From Methylocystis hirsuta (GTDB taxonomy: Bacteria; Pseudomonadota; Alphaproteobacteria; Rhizobiales; Beijerinckiaceae), in assembly GCF_003722355.1 (NCBI RefSeq), contig NZ_QWDD01000001.1, positions 930,001 to 994,000 on the forward strand: a DNA stretch of 64,000 bases, in the 5' to 3' direction. Shown piece by piece: positions 19,092-27,365 of this stretch; the stretch's first letter is position 1; every line of letters begins with the position of its first letter. The notes under the pieces were generated by a model that saw only the letters and a list, made by a program, of their open reading frames with translations, was not told the origin of the DNA and did no database searches. The position numbers were made by a program, and so were the translations under genes.

Positions 19092-19435
19092 TTCCGATTC
19101 CGAACGGCGTCAGGGTCTGGATTGCGACTGGGCATACCGACATGCGGCGCGGCATGCAGGGTCTGGCGCTTCAGGTTCAGGAGACTCTGAAGCGCGATCC
19201 TCATGCGGGCGATCTTTATATTTTCCGAGGTCGCCGCGGTGATCTCGCCAAGATCCTTTGGCACGATGGAATCGGGCTATCGCTTTACGCCAAACGATTG
19301 GACCGCGGAAAGTTCATATGGCCGTCGGCGTCGGGGGGCGCAGTGTCGATCTCGGCGGCGCAGATGGCGTATATGCTCGAAGGGATAGACTGGCGGAATC
19401 CGCAACTGACATGGCGGCCCAAGAGCGCCGGTTAG
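19088..19435 (+). CDS. tnpB: IS66 TnpB-like accessory protein
   Basis: A 115-residue protein with the IS66 Orf2 pattern: MIPIPNGVRVWIATGHTDMR near the start, then GDLYIFRGRRGDLAKILWHDG and GLSLYAKRLDRGKFIWP. In IS66 elements TnpA and TnpB assist the TnpC transposase; their biochemical role is not well defined. It overlaps tnpA by 4 bp. Confidence 0.9.
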   Translation: MIPIPNGVRVWIATGHTDMRRGMQGLALQVQETLKRDPHAGDLYIFRGRRGDLAKILWHDGIGLSLYAKRLDRGKFIWPSASGGAVSISAAQMAYMLEGIDWRNPQLTWRPKSAG

Positions 19436-19519
19436 CGTGCGCGGATTGCGTCGAAAAAATTGGGGTCGCGTGCATTTTAGGGCGGCTCAAATCACGCGAT
19501 TTATGATTCACTTCGTCTC

Positions 19520-21172
19520 ATGGATGCCGCTCGCGCCGTTCTTGCCCGAGAAAACGCCGCCCTGAAAGCGGCGCTGGCCGTTGCGCAGACCAAGAGCCTG
19601 GACGTTGCGGCGGAACTGGCGGTCGCCCGCGCGAAAGCGTCGGAAGACATGGCGCTGATCGCGCAGCAGAAGCTTCGGATTGCGAAACTGGAGCGTCAGG
19701 TCTATGGGCAGCGGTCGGAGCGCTCGGCGCGGCTGATCGATCAACTGGCGCTCACCTTCGAAGAGCTGGAAACCAGCGCGACGGAAGACGAGCTTGCCGC
19801 CGAAAGGGCCGTCGCCAGGACGACGACGGTCGCTGGATTTACGCGCAAGCGCCCGGAGCGCAATACGTTCCCCGACCACCTTCCGCGCGAGCGCGTGGTG
19901 ATCGACCCGCCGACGGCATGCGAATGCTGCGGGAGCGCTCGCCTGCGCAAGCTCGGCGAGGATGTGACGCGCACATTGGAAACGACGCCCCGTCAGTGGA
20001 AGGTCATCGAGACGGTTCGGGAGAAGTTCACCTGCCGGGATTGCGAGAAGATCAGCCAGGCGCCGGCGCCATTCCATGTGATTGCGCGGGGATGGGCGGG
20101 GGCGAGCCTGCTGGCGATGATCGTGTTCGAGAAGTTCGGCCAGCACCAGCCTTTGAACCGTCAGGCCGAGCGTTATGCCCTGGAAGGCGTGCCGATCGCG
20201 CTGTCGACCATGGCCGACGCTGTGGGCTCGGTGTGCACAACGCTCGAACCGCTCCTTCGCCTTGTGGAATCTCACGTCATGGCGGCCGAACGCCTGCATG
20301 GCGATGATACGACCGTGCCGGTTCTGGCCGAAGGCAAAACCGATACCGGGCGGTGCTGGATTTATGTTCGAGACGACAAGCCGTTCGGCGGCGCCGGGCC
20401 GCCGGCGGCGATGTTCTATTACTCGCGCGATCGCCGGGGCGAGCATCCGCAGGCGCATCTGGCGGGATATGCCGGCATCCTGCAAGCCGACGCCTATGAC
20501 GGATACAACAGGCTCTATCTGGCGGACCGCAAGCCTGGCCCGGTCAAAGAGGCGGCGTGCTGGGTTCACGCGCGGCGCCCCTTCTTCGCCATGGCTGATC
20601 TGGACGAAAACGCGCGCCGCAAGGCTGCTGGCAAAAAGGAAATCCCTTTGTCGCCGATCGCGATCGAGGTCGTTCGCCGCATCGACGCCCTGTTCGAGAT
20701 CGAGCGGTCCATCAATGGAAAGAGCGCCGAAGAACGCCTGGCGGTCCGCCGCACGCTGAGCGGGCCGCTGGTCGATGATCTGCGGGTCTATTTGCGCGAG
20801 CAGGCGGCCAGGCTCTCGCGCGGGCACGACCTGGTCAAGGCTATCAATTACATGCTCAAGCGTTGGGCCGCGTTCACGCTATTCCTTGACGACGGACGCG
20901 TGTGCTTGTCCAACAATGCTGCGGAACGAGGGCTAAGAGGCATCGCGCTGGGAAGAAAATCATGGCTGTTCTGCGGGTCAGATCGCGGAGGGCAGCGCGC
21001 TGCGGCCATGTACAGTCTCATTGTCACAGCCAAAATGAATGGCGTCGATCCGCAGGCTTGGCTCGCAGACGTTTTGTCACGTATCGCCGCCCATCCAGCC
21101 CACCGGATTGATGAACTGCTGCCGTGGAACTGGGCGCCACAAGGTTCGACAATCTCCGCTCGTGCGGCCTGA
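19520..21172 (+). CDS. tnpC: IS66-family transposase TnpC
   Basis: A 550-residue DDE transposase. An N-terminal coiled-coil/leucine-rich stretch is followed by a Cys zinc-finger-like pair ([22 protein letters not shown]), the catalytic core ([23 protein letters not shown]; then the Glu region near [21 protein letters not shown]) and the IS66 C-terminal domain ([19 protein letters not shown]). It appears intact, so the element may still be able to move. Confidence 0.92.
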   Translation: MDAARAVLARENAALKAALAVAQTKSLDVAAELAVARAKASEDMALIAQQKLRIAKLERQVYGQRSERSARLIDQLALTFEELETSATEDELAAERAVARTTTVAGFTRKRPERNTFPDHLPRERVVIDPPTACECCGSARLRKLGEDVTRTLETTPRQWKVIETVREKFTCRDCEKISQAPAPFHVIARGWAGASLLAMIVFEKFGQHQPLNRQAERYALEGVPIALSTMADAVGSVCTTLEPLLRLVESHVMAAERLHGDDTTVPVLAEGKTDTGRCWIYVRDDKPFGGAGPPAAMFYYSRDRRGEHPQAHLAGYAGILQADAYDGYNRLYLADRKPGPVKEAACWVHARRPFFAMADLDENARRKAAGKKEIPLSPIAIEVVRRIDALFEIERSINGKSAEERLAVRRTLSGPLVDDLRVYLREQAARLSRGHDLVKAINYMLKRWAAFTLFLDDGRVCLSNNAAERGLRGIALGRKSWLFCGSDRGGQRAAAMYSLIVTAKMNGVDPQAWLADVLSRIAAHPAHRIDELLPWNWAPQGSTISARAA

Positions 21173-21174
21173 TC

Positions 21175-21407
21175 ATGCACGTCAACAAAATCGCCCACGT
21201 CAGGACGATCAGCCTCGTCGCCAAACAACTCGGCGAAAACGAGGATTGGCTGTTTGACGTCGCCGCCGAGATGGAGCCTGAAGACGGCCTCATATGGTCT
21301 ACGGGATCGGGGACGACGGCGTTATGGCGTTCACCGCCTTCGGGATCGAAACCTTGGTCGAGCTGATCAAACTCTACAAAGATGATCCAACGCTTTTGAA
21401 GCGTTGA
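21175..21407 (+). pseudogene. IS66 passenger small protein, one-base frameshift
   Basis: ATG 21175 begins MHVNKIAHVRTISLVAKQLG. The frame reads through GLIW at about 21297 and then becomes nonsense. Shifting by -1 there restores a sensible continuation (YGIGDDGVMAFTAFGIETLV, ending TLLKR) to a stop at 21405-21407. The composite of about 78 residues resembles small proteins often found after tnpC in IS66 elements. This is either a true one-base lesion or a sequencing error. Function unknown. Confidence 0.6.
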
Positions 21408-21450
21408 ACTCAGGAAACTGCGAAGCCCGCGGTCTACGCCGGATGGCTAC

Positions 21451-22186
21451 CGAGGTCATTGGCGGTGCGAACGAGCAATTCGTGTCGGCCGTCGAAGCAG
21501 CGATTGCCCGGCCATATCGGCTGGTGACCATCTTTGAGAAGGGTAGCGCAGAGAAAAGGGTCGATATTTATCCGGAAGAACGCTTAGCGGCCCTGATAGC
21601 AATGACCGATGACCTGCAATCCGAAAGGCTGCTCGCCCTTGTGCCAACCGTCATCAATTCAGTCTTGGAGAGGTGGGAAGAGACGGCGCCTGATTTCGAG
21701 GAGACGACGGGCATTCTCTTCCACATGGAGGAGGAGAACTGGAGCAGGGCACGACTCGATCCGGCCTTATACGAGACCCTTCGCGGGCAAATGTTCGCTA
21801 ATTTGGAGCACGCCTATTCGTTTATTGATTTCATGCATGTCGAAAGCTTTCTGAATGAAACGAAAATCGCAGCAACAGATGATGAGAACGAGTCCGTTTC
21901 CTCGGGGTTCGGCAGTTATATCAGCTCACAATTTTCGCAGGACCTCTACGATACGAGCTCAAGCAGCGAAGCTCTCGACGATATGGCAGATTTCTTCTCG
22001 CGAATGATTCGTGAGCATGGATACGATATATCCGAGGAGTACGGGCGTGTCATGGAATTGCTCGCGGAGCGCGATGAACGCGCCGAGCGCCACGCCGATG
22101 AATATCGAGGCGCATGGCAAGGTGAACGGAATTTTGAAAGGGCTGATGAGGAATCTATTTCGAGCATGTTCGATAGTCTCAGATAG
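21451..22186 (+). pseudogene. 3' part of the Mrr/nSTAND3 gene, separated by IS66
   Basis: After the second copy of the target duplication, the frame continues GGANEQFVSAVEAAIARPYR to a stop at 22186, adding about 242 residues to the upstream part. This C-terminal region is acidic and helical with no catalytic motif I recognise; in STAND proteins this position usually holds the sensor region. An ATG within the IS border (21443) could start a separate product, but no ribosome site is evident. The link to the 5' part rests on frame restoration after removing the IS and one 8-bp repeat. Confidence 0.8.
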
Positions 22187-22422
22187 CGCTCGTTCTCGGT
22201 AAGGACGCTGCGCACCGGCTGCAGCCAACTTCCTGGCGATCGACCGAGCGACGACTGGCCAGTTAGAAGAATGACCTGATCCGTGACGCGAACCCGTAGC
22301 GTATGAGCCATCCTGTGGTCCGCAATAGTGGAAAAAAACCAAGGATATGCCCTTTCAATGGCAGGAAAGGGTCAAATCAAGTCAGTCATCATCCACTCGG
22401 TGAGCGACTGCTACGGGACGTA

Positions 22423-22449
22423 AGCCGAAGTTCAAACTGAGACATTACC
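22423..22449 (-). repeat. Right member of the 27-bp imperfect inverted repeat
   Basis: The reverse complement starts GGTAAT and contains the same GTCTCAGTTTGA core as 16743-16769 (22 of 27 identical). It lies about 240 bp after the end of the split Mrr/STAND gene. The bases between 22187 and 22422 contain no gene I can support. Confidence 0.5.
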
Positions 22450-22504
22450 GAGTGTCGGATGTTAAACTGGTGTGACAATCTATGGGCTGCCGAAGGGCGG
22501 CGCG

Positions 22505-22540
22505 CATGCTTCGAGACGGCGCCTTCGGCGCCTCCTCATC
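22505..22540. repeat. Left half of a palindromic intergenic repeat interrupted by IS5
   Basis: The bases up to the IS5 end (gcttcgagacg..., then cctcctca) resemble the first half of the repeat unit at 26259-26311. The second half (catgagggcgcgag) resumes right after the IS at about 23710. So the insertion sequence sits inside a repeat copy. No clear target duplication could be assigned. Confidence 0.6.
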
Positions 22541-23709
22541 CTGGAGACCTTTGCACGAATCGGGCGGCGTGATTCACTCTTTCCGAAGAGCGGGAGGATG
22601 ATCATGCCGAAGCGTCGGGTTGGGCAGCTTGATTTTGTCGATGGGCTGATTGCGCAGCGTTCACTGTCGCGGCCTTCGGCTCTGATGGAGATTGCGGGTC
22701 TCGTCGACTGGGCGCCGTTCGAGAAACTCTTGAATGCGCTTCCGGTCGCGGCGAGAGGCGAGCCGTCCTATCCGGCGCTCGTCATGTTCAAGGCGCTGCT
22801 CTTGCAGCGCTGGCATGGCTTGTCCGATCCGGAGATGGAGGCGGCGCTGGCCGATCGTCTGAGTTTCATGGCCTTTGCTGGCCTGTCGGTCGGCGATCCG
22901 ACGCCGGATCACTCCACGATCTGGCGATTTCGCGAGAAGCTTGGCGTCCATGGTCTGCTCGACAAGCTGCTTGCCGAAGCCAATCGCCAGATCGCGGCGG
23001 CCGGCCTGATGGTCAGGCAAGGAACCATGATCGACGCGACGCTGGTGACGAGCGCCGCGCGGCGTCCGCGCATGGACGAAGGCAAGACGAGCGCGACAGA
23101 CAAGGAGGCGCGGTTCGGCACAACCAATGAACGTGGCCGTTTCGCCTTCGGCTACAAGATGCATGTCGCCGTCGACGCCGGCTCTGGCCTCGTGCGCAAC
23201 ATGAAGCTGACGCCGGCCAATGTGCAGGACGTCGCGGTGGCGCCGCAGCTGCTCGACCATGCGGACGGGGTCGTCTATGCGGACCGCGGCTACGACAGCG
23301 ACGGATTGCGCGCAGAGCTGGGGCGCCGCGACCTGGGCGACGGCCTCATGCGCAGAAGGCGCGGCCGGCCGCTGACGGCGGCGGAGATCCTGCGCAATCA
23401 CGAACTGTCGCTGACTCGACGCGCGGTCGAAAGCCTGTTCGGCACGATGAAGCGAACTTATCGGCTTGGCCGCATGCGCGCCTTTACGCAATCGCGCAAC
23501 GTCGCCGATCTCACGCTCTTCTGCCTCGCCTTCAATCTGCGTCGCTGGCGCGTCCTCGCCGCGCCGTAAGCGCCACCGGCGTCGCTCCAAGGCGTTCTAG
23601 CGACGAGGCGCATGCAGCCGCCCGCACTCAACCCATGCCTTCAAGGCGATCAAACCGACCCAAAACACGCTACTCGCGCCAAAACACCTTCCCGTGCAAA
23701 AGTCTCCAG
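22541..23709 (+). mobile_element. IS5-family insertion sequence (about 1.17 kb)
   Basis: A single transposase gene is flanked by inverted repeats: the left end reads CTGGAGACCTTTGCACG, and the right end read inward gives CTGGAGACTTTTGCACG (one mismatch in 17). Position and size fit an IS5-type element. The flanking bases (catc / catg) do not form a perfect duplication, so the precise ends are uncertain by a few bases. Confidence 0.82.
22604..23569 (+). CDS. IS5-family transposase
   Basis: A 321-residue DDE transposase with the IS5 N-terminal domain (ALVMFKALLLQRWHGLSDPE, then DPTPDHSTIWRFREKL) and the catalytic core (GTMIDATLV with the first Asp, VYADRGYDSDGLR with the second, and RAVESLFGTMKRTYRL carrying the Glu). 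ATG 22604 follows GGGAGG by 6 bp; the frame extends upstream without support. It appears intact. Confidence 0.92.
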   Translation: MPKRRVGQLDFVDGLIAQRSLSRPSALMEIAGLVDWAPFEKLLNALPVAARGEPSYPALVMFKALLLQRWHGLSDPEMEAALADRLSFMAFAGLSVGDPTPDHSTIWRFREKLGVHGLLDKLLAEANRQIAAAGLMVRQGTMIDATLVTSAARRPRMDEGKTSATDKEARFGTTNERGRFAFGYKMHVAVDAGSGLVRNMKLTPANVQDVAVAPQLLDHADGVVYADRGYDSDGLRAELGRRDLGDGLMRRRRGRPLTAAEILRNHELSLTRRAVESLFGTMKRTYRLGRMRAFTQSRNVADLTLFCLAFNLRRWRVLAAP

Positions 23710-23743
23710 CATGAGGGCGCGAGCTGGGATGGCGCTCTCCAGT

Positions 23744-23884
23744 GTCATTCCCGACAGGCCGAAGGCCTGATCGGGAATCCACAGCAAATTCGTGAATGAT
23801 CGGCTTTTCTGGATTCCCGATCGCGCGCGATGCGCGCGTCGGGAATGACATCAAGCCTATCGCCAAGCGCGCGTCGGGAATGAC
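23744..23884. repeat. Palindromic intergenic repeats (gtcattcccga / tcgggaatgac type)
   Basis: Two hairpin-like units lie in opposite orientation (gtcattcccgacaggcc...cgggaatcca and tggattcccgatcgcg...cgtcgggaatgac), with a third partial copy ending at 23884. These are short imperfect palindromes of the REP type seen between genes in many alphaproteobacteria. The rest of 23570-24043 holds no gene I can support. Confidence 0.75.
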
Positions 23885-24043
23885 ACAAAACCTTATCCGG
23901 GCGTGCCGATCGCAAGGGGCGTTGGAAGGGACAGTTTTGCTCGCGCGTTTCAAACGACAGCGACGGTCCCGCTACGCCCCTTGACGCGCCGCTTGCGCAA
24001 CCAATTTCACACAGATGCGCCCAGCGCTGGCGAGGGTAAGACA

Positions 24044-24355
24044 ATGGCGATTTTTCGTGTTCGTGAAGTCAAATTCATTGAGACCGAAGGCGGCCACGTC
24101 AAGTTGAAGCCGCTGCGTGAATATGAGCGGGAATCATCCGATGCGGCGAGCGTTATCGCCGAGGTCAGCCGCTTCTTCGAGATGGAGCTCTCCAGTCCCA
24201 AGGCTCTCGACGTCGTCGATTTCGACGAGGTGATCGTTCTCGACGAAAAAGGCGCGGTCATCGCGCGCTTCGGCGTCGCCGACTTCTGGGAAAAGGAGTG
24301 GAACGCCGTCGCCGCGAGAGCAGGTTCCGAAAAAGTTGACAGACTTTTTCGATGA
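24044..24355 (+). CDS. Hypothetical protein, 103 aa
   Basis: I do not recognise this protein. It is short and acidic, with no signal peptide, membrane segment or metal motif. It has alternating strand-like segments (EVIVLDEKGAVIARFGVADFWE) and a helical stretch (AASVIAEVSRFFEMEL). ATG 24044 is preceded by GCGAGGG at suitable spacing; the open frame from 23903 runs through a repeat and is not supported. It stands alone between mobile elements and is followed by a long inverted repeat. Confidence 0.6.
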   Translation: MAIFRVREVKFIETEGGHVKLKPLREYERESSDAASVIAEVSRFFEMELSSPKALDVVDFDEVIVLDEKGAVIARFGVADFWEKEWNAVAARAGSEKVDRLFR

Positions 24356-24379
24356 GAAGCTGTTCAACGTTTAGATGCT

Positions 24380-24425
24380 GAGCGTTTCCTATCGATCACA
24401 TGAGTCATGTGATCGATAAGCGCTC
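24380..24425. repeat. Long inverted repeat downstream of the 24044-24355 gene
   Basis: Perfect 14-nt arms TATCGATCACATGA and TCATGTGATCGATA (24390-24403 and 24405-24418) surround a single G. They are extended outward by GAGCG (24380-24384) and CGCTC (24421-24425). It could form a strong hairpin in RNA or a protein-binding dyad in DNA. There is no T-tract, so a classical terminator is not evident. Confidence 0.6.
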
Positions 24426-24458
24426 TAAAGGCGACGCCGCGCCGATCGCGCGCTCGGC

Positions 24459-24929
24459 TTAAGGAGACTCGCCGCGAAAGGCCGCTTCGACCGCGGCGAT
24501 GTCGATCTTCACCATGCCGAGCATCGCCTGAAAGGCGCGGCCGGCCGCGGCGCGATCTTCATCCATAAACATGCGCGGCAGGGCTTCCGGCACGATCTGC
24601 CAGCGGACGCCGAAGCGGTCTTTGAGCCAGCTGCATTGGATTTTGGCGCCGCCGCCTTCGAGCAGCTTTTCCCAAATCTCGTCGGTCTCGCGCTGATCCT
24701 TGGTCGTCACCGAGATCGAAAAGGCTTCATTGTGGCTCGGCTCGCAGCCCATGTTCAGCGCCTGATAGGGCGCGCCGGCGAGGGTGAAGGAGACGAGCAG
24801 CGCCGGCCCGTCCGGCTCGCGGCGGAAGGCGCTTTCGAACGCCGAGTCCGGAATGAGCGAGACATAGAAGCGCGCCGCTTCCTCCGCCTGATCCTTGAAG
24901 GCGATACAGGTTCTGACTTTCGACTGCAT
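24459..24929 (-). CDS. VOC-family (PhnB/3-demethylubiquinone methyltransferase-like fold) protein
   Basis: A 156-residue protein of the VOC/PhnB-like family: CIAFKDQAEEAARFYVSLIP, FTLAGAPYQALNMG, and WLKDRFGVRWQIVPEALPRM. Such proteins often appear as stand-alone members of unknown substrate in stress or regulator operons. ATG 24929 is preferred over ATG 24956 because AAGGAG lies just before it. No metal-binding set can be assigned with confidence. Confidence 0.8.
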   Translation of the reverse strand: MQSKVRTCIAFKDQAEEAARFYVSLIPDSAFESAFRREPDGPALLVSFTLAGAPYQALNMGCEPSHNEAFSISVTTKDQRETDEIWEKLLEGGGAKIQCSWLKDRFGVRWQIVPEALPRMFMDEDRAAAGRAFQAMLGMVKIDIAAVEAAFRGESP

Positions 24930-25026
24930 GGCTGCTCCTTGCTTCGTGTCGGTCATTTCTACGAGCGATCGGGTGAAGGTTTCCTTGCATGTTTGTCATG
25001 GCCCCGCGACTCGCGAAGAAGGGGCT

Positions 25027-25058
25027 GAGTTCCGGGGGATGGCCATCCCCCGGAACTC
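25027..25058. repeat. Perfect 32-bp palindrome upstream of the IS110 transposase
   Basis: GAGTTCCGGGGGATGG is followed immediately by its exact reverse complement. It lies 101 bp upstream of the transposase start, in the non-coding segment 24930-25158. IS110-type elements keep a structured bridge RNA in a non-coding end, so this palindrome may be part of that end or a border structure. The IS ends were not identified. Confidence 0.6.
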
Positions 25059-25158
25059 GGACGAACGGGACCGTGGTTTCCTTGGCTCGAACCGTGGATG
25101 AGCTTGGTCCGTTCGTCCTCGCGCTCGGCCTGAACAGATGATTGGGAGCACGTCCCGA

Positions 25159-26130
25159 ATGCAAGGCAAGGCATTGCCCGACCAAAGCGCGCAAGCGCAA
25201 GTTTACGTCGGCGTCGACGTCTGTAAAGACTGGCTCGACGTTTATTTCCATCCGCTTGGCAAGGCCCTGCGGATCGCCAACGACCGTCACGGCTTGAAGC
25301 ACCTGAAACGCGCGTGCGAAGGCGTCGCCATCGCGCGCCTCGTTTTGGAGGCGACCGGCAAGTATCATCGGCAAGCGCATCGCAGCCTTCATGCGGCGGG
25401 CCTGCCCGTAGCCGTGGTCAATCCGCTGCGTTCGCGATTGTTCGCCGAGGCGGTTGGCGCGCTCGCCAAGACCGATCGGATCGACGCGCGCATGCTGGCG
25501 TTGCTTGGCGCGCGCCTCGATCCGGCCGCCGCGCCGCCGGCAGGCGAAGCCATGGACGGGCTGCAGGAGCTCGTGCGCGCCAGGCAATCCGCCGTGGCCG
25601 ACAAGACCGCGCTCTCCAATCGCGCCGGCGAGGCTGAAACGGATTTTTTGCGCGTCGAGCTGGCGCAGCTCATCGCCGAGGCGGAACGTCATATTGCTCG
25701 CCTCGACGAAGAGATCGGACGACGCATCGACACCGACGAACGGCTGGCCGAGCGCTTTCGCATCCTTTTGTCGATCAAGGGCGTCGGCCCCATCGCGGCG
25801 ATGACGCTCCTTTCCTGTCTTGGCGAAATCGGCGCTTGCTCGGGAAAAGGCGCGGCCATGCTCGCGGGCCTCGCCCCGATCGCCCGCGACAGTGGCGACA
25901 AAAATGGCCAGCGGCGCATCCGCGGAGGGCGCGCCCATGTGCGGACCGCCCTCTATATGGCGGCCGTCGCCGCCGCGAGATGGAACCCTGATCTCGCCGC
26001 CTTTTACAAACGTCTACGCGAAAACGGAAAAGCCGCCAAAATCGCCATCACGGCCGTCATGCGAAAAATCGTCGTTCTCGCAAACGTCCTCATCCGTGAA
26101 AATCGTCAGTGGACCCCAACGCGGCCTTGA
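25159..26130 (+). CDS. IS110-family transposase
   Basis: A 323-residue DEDD recombinase. The N-terminal RuvC-like domain shows VGVDVCKDWLDV (first Asp), LEATGKYHR (Glu) and KTDRIDARMLALLG (Asp pair). The C-terminal domain shows LLSIKGVGPIAAMTLL, LAGLAPIARDSG and the serine-containing RGGRAHVRTALYMAAV region. ATG 25159 or the upstream ATG 25138 could start it. It looks intact. The noncoding 5' flank of about 200 bp is where a guide (bridge) RNA would be expected in the IS110 subgroup. Confidence 0.9.
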   Translation: MQGKALPDQSAQAQVYVGVDVCKDWLDVYFHPLGKALRIANDRHGLKHLKRACEGVAIARLVLEATGKYHRQAHRSLHAAGLPVAVVNPLRSRLFAEAVGALAKTDRIDARMLALLGARLDPAAAPPAGEAMDGLQELVRARQSAVADKTALSNRAGEAETDFLRVELAQLIAEAERHIARLDEEIGRRIDTDERLAERFRILLSIKGVGPIAAMTLLSCLGEIGACSGKGAAMLAGLAPIARDSGDKNGQRRIRGGRAHVRTALYMAAVAAARWNPDLAAFYKRLRENGKAAKIAITAVMRKIVVLANVLIRENRQWTPTRP

Positions 26131-26141
26131 CACAAAACACA

Positions 26142-26313
26142 GATGCTCATCCTAAAGGAGCGTGCGGAGCACGCGTCTCGAGGTTTCCTCATCCTGAGGA
26201 GCGTGCGGAGCACGCGTCTCGAAGGACGAGGAAACCGTCACGCCGTCTTCTGGAACTCGCCCTCGTGCTTCGAGACGCGCCTTTCAGGCGCTCCTCAGCA
26301 TGAGGGCGAGGAT
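26142..26313. repeat. Cluster of three palindromic intergenic repeats
   Basis: Three copies of an imperfect palindrome (cctcatcctgaggagcgtg...cacgcgtctcgaagg and its inverse) lie at about 26142-26183, 26186-26230 and 26259-26311, the last in opposite orientation. The same family occurs at 27366-27421 and, interrupted by IS5, around 22505/23710. Confidence 0.8.
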
Positions 26314-26373
26314 GGCTGTCTTTCACCCGATTGCATTGCGCTTCGAACGTGAAGCTGGACAAACTCCATAAAG

Positions 26374-26385
26374 GTTGATATCAAC
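26374..26385. promoter_or_regulatory. Probable MarR operator
   Basis: The perfect 12-bp palindrome GTTGATATCAAC lies 11 bp before the marR-type ATG. Position and symmetry fit autoregulation by the MarR-family product of the next gene, a common arrangement. Inference only. Confidence 0.55.
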
Positions 26386-26396
26386 ATAATGTCGTC

Positions 26397-26873
26397 ATGT
26401 CAAAGAAGCTGCCGATCGAGGTCGTTCATGAGGTTCGCGACTGTTGTCTCTGCCTTGCGACGCAGCGCGCCGCGCGCATGCTCGCGCGACGCTTCGATCG
26501 CGCCTTCGCGCCGCTCGGTCTCACCAACGGCCAGTTCTCGCTGATGATGTCGCTCAACGCGCCGCAGGCGCCGACGCTCGGGCGGCTCGCGCAGGCGCTC
26601 GCCATGGATCGCACGACGCTCACCGCCGCGCTGAAATCCCTGGAGCGGCGCGGGCTCGTCGAGACGCGACTTGACGAGAAGGACCGCCGCGCCCGCAGAC
26701 TGTTTTTGACAAACGCAGGCGGCGATCTGCTCGCGGCGGCGCTGCCGATCTGGCGGCGCGAACATGCCGCGCTCGACGCGCAATTTTCGCACAGCGAAGG
26801 ACAAAAGCTGCGCAAGGCGCTGCGCAAATTAGGGGCTGAAACTCAAACCGAAGGAAAGGACGTCAAATCATGA
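26397..26873 (+). CDS. MarR-family transcriptional regulator
   Basis: A 158-residue winged-helix regulator. An N-terminal dimerisation helix (CCLCLATQRAARMLARRF) precedes NGQFSLMMSLN, the recognition region TLGRLAQALAMDRTTLTAAL and the wing KSLERRGLVETRLDEKDRRARR. Three cysteines near the N-terminus (DCCLC) could be redox-sensitive, which is speculative. It overlaps the next VOC gene by 4 bp (ATGA), so the two are translationally coupled. A perfect palindrome lies just upstream of its start. Confidence 0.9.
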   Translation: MSKKLPIEVVHEVRDCCLCLATQRAARMLARRFDRAFAPLGLTNGQFSLMMSLNAPQAPTLGRLAQALAMDRTTLTAALKSLERRGLVETRLDEKDRRARRLFLTNAGGDLLAAALPIWRREHAALDAQFSHSEGQKLRKALRKLGAETQTEGKDVKS

Positions 26874-27358
26874 ACGCCAATGCAGAGAATGATCGTCAAT
26901 GCATGCGATCAATCACGCCGCATCTCATCTGCGCCGGCGCCGCCGACGCGATCGAATTTTATAAGAAGGCTTTCGGCGCCGAAGAGATGATGCGCATGCC
27001 CGGGCCCGACGGACGACTGATGCATGCGGCGGTAAAAATCGGCGACTCCATGCTGATGCTTGTCGACGAAATGCCGGAATGGGGCGCGCTTGGGCCGAAG
27101 GCGCTCAAGGGCTCGCCGGTCACGATCCATCTCATGGTCGACAATGTCGACGAGGTGTACGCGCGCGCCATCGCCGCCGGGGCGAGCGCGAAAATGCCGG
27201 TCGCCGACATGTTCTGGGGCGACCGCTATGGGAAGCTGGTCGACCCCTTCGGCCATGAATGGTCGATCGCGACGCATGTGCGCGACCTGACGCCGGAAGA
27301 GATTCTCGAGGCGGGCCGCGCGGCGATGGCGAAGGGCTGCGCCGAGGCGACGGCGTAA
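26870..27358 (+). CDS. VOC-family (glyoxalase/PhnB-like) protein
   Basis: A 162-residue protein with the VOC fold pattern: ITPHLICAGAADAIEFYKKAFGAEE, HAAVKIGDSMLMLVDE, and DMFWGDRYGKLVDPFGHEW. The family includes resistance, isomerase and unknown-function members; the ligand cannot be told from sequence. Translational coupling to the MarR gene suggests its expression responds to the compound the regulator senses. Confidence 0.87.
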   Translation: MNANAENDRQCMRSITPHLICAGAADAIEFYKKAFGAEEMMRMPGPDGRLMHAAVKIGDSMLMLVDEMPEWGALGPKALKGSPVTIHLMVDNVDEVYARAIAAGASAKMPVADMFWGDRYGKLVDPFGHEWSIATHVRDLTPEEILEAGRAAMAKGCAEATA

Positions 27359-27365
27359 GGGAACG

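Larger units (their letters stand above)
18606..21450 (+). mobile_element. IS66-family insertion sequence (2845 bp) with 8-bp target duplication
   Basis: A complete-looking IS66 element with tnpA, tnpB and tnpC plus a small accessory frame. The left end begins GTATCCCTTCG and the right end, read inward, begins GTAGCCATCCG; 15 of the first 22 positions match. The flanks carry a perfect 8-bp direct repeat CGAGGTCA at 18598-18605 and 21451-21458, the duplication length expected for IS66. Excising the element and one repeat copy rejoins the interrupted Mrr/STAND gene in frame, which independently fixes the ends. Confidence 0.92.

Noticed and set aside
19508..20827. A 439-codon minus-strand frame over tnpC
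   Set aside because: Shadow of the IS66 transposase reading frame.
23744..23884. A CRISPR-like repeat array
   Set aside because: Units are palindromic, in opposite orientations and without regular spacers; they are REP-type repeats.
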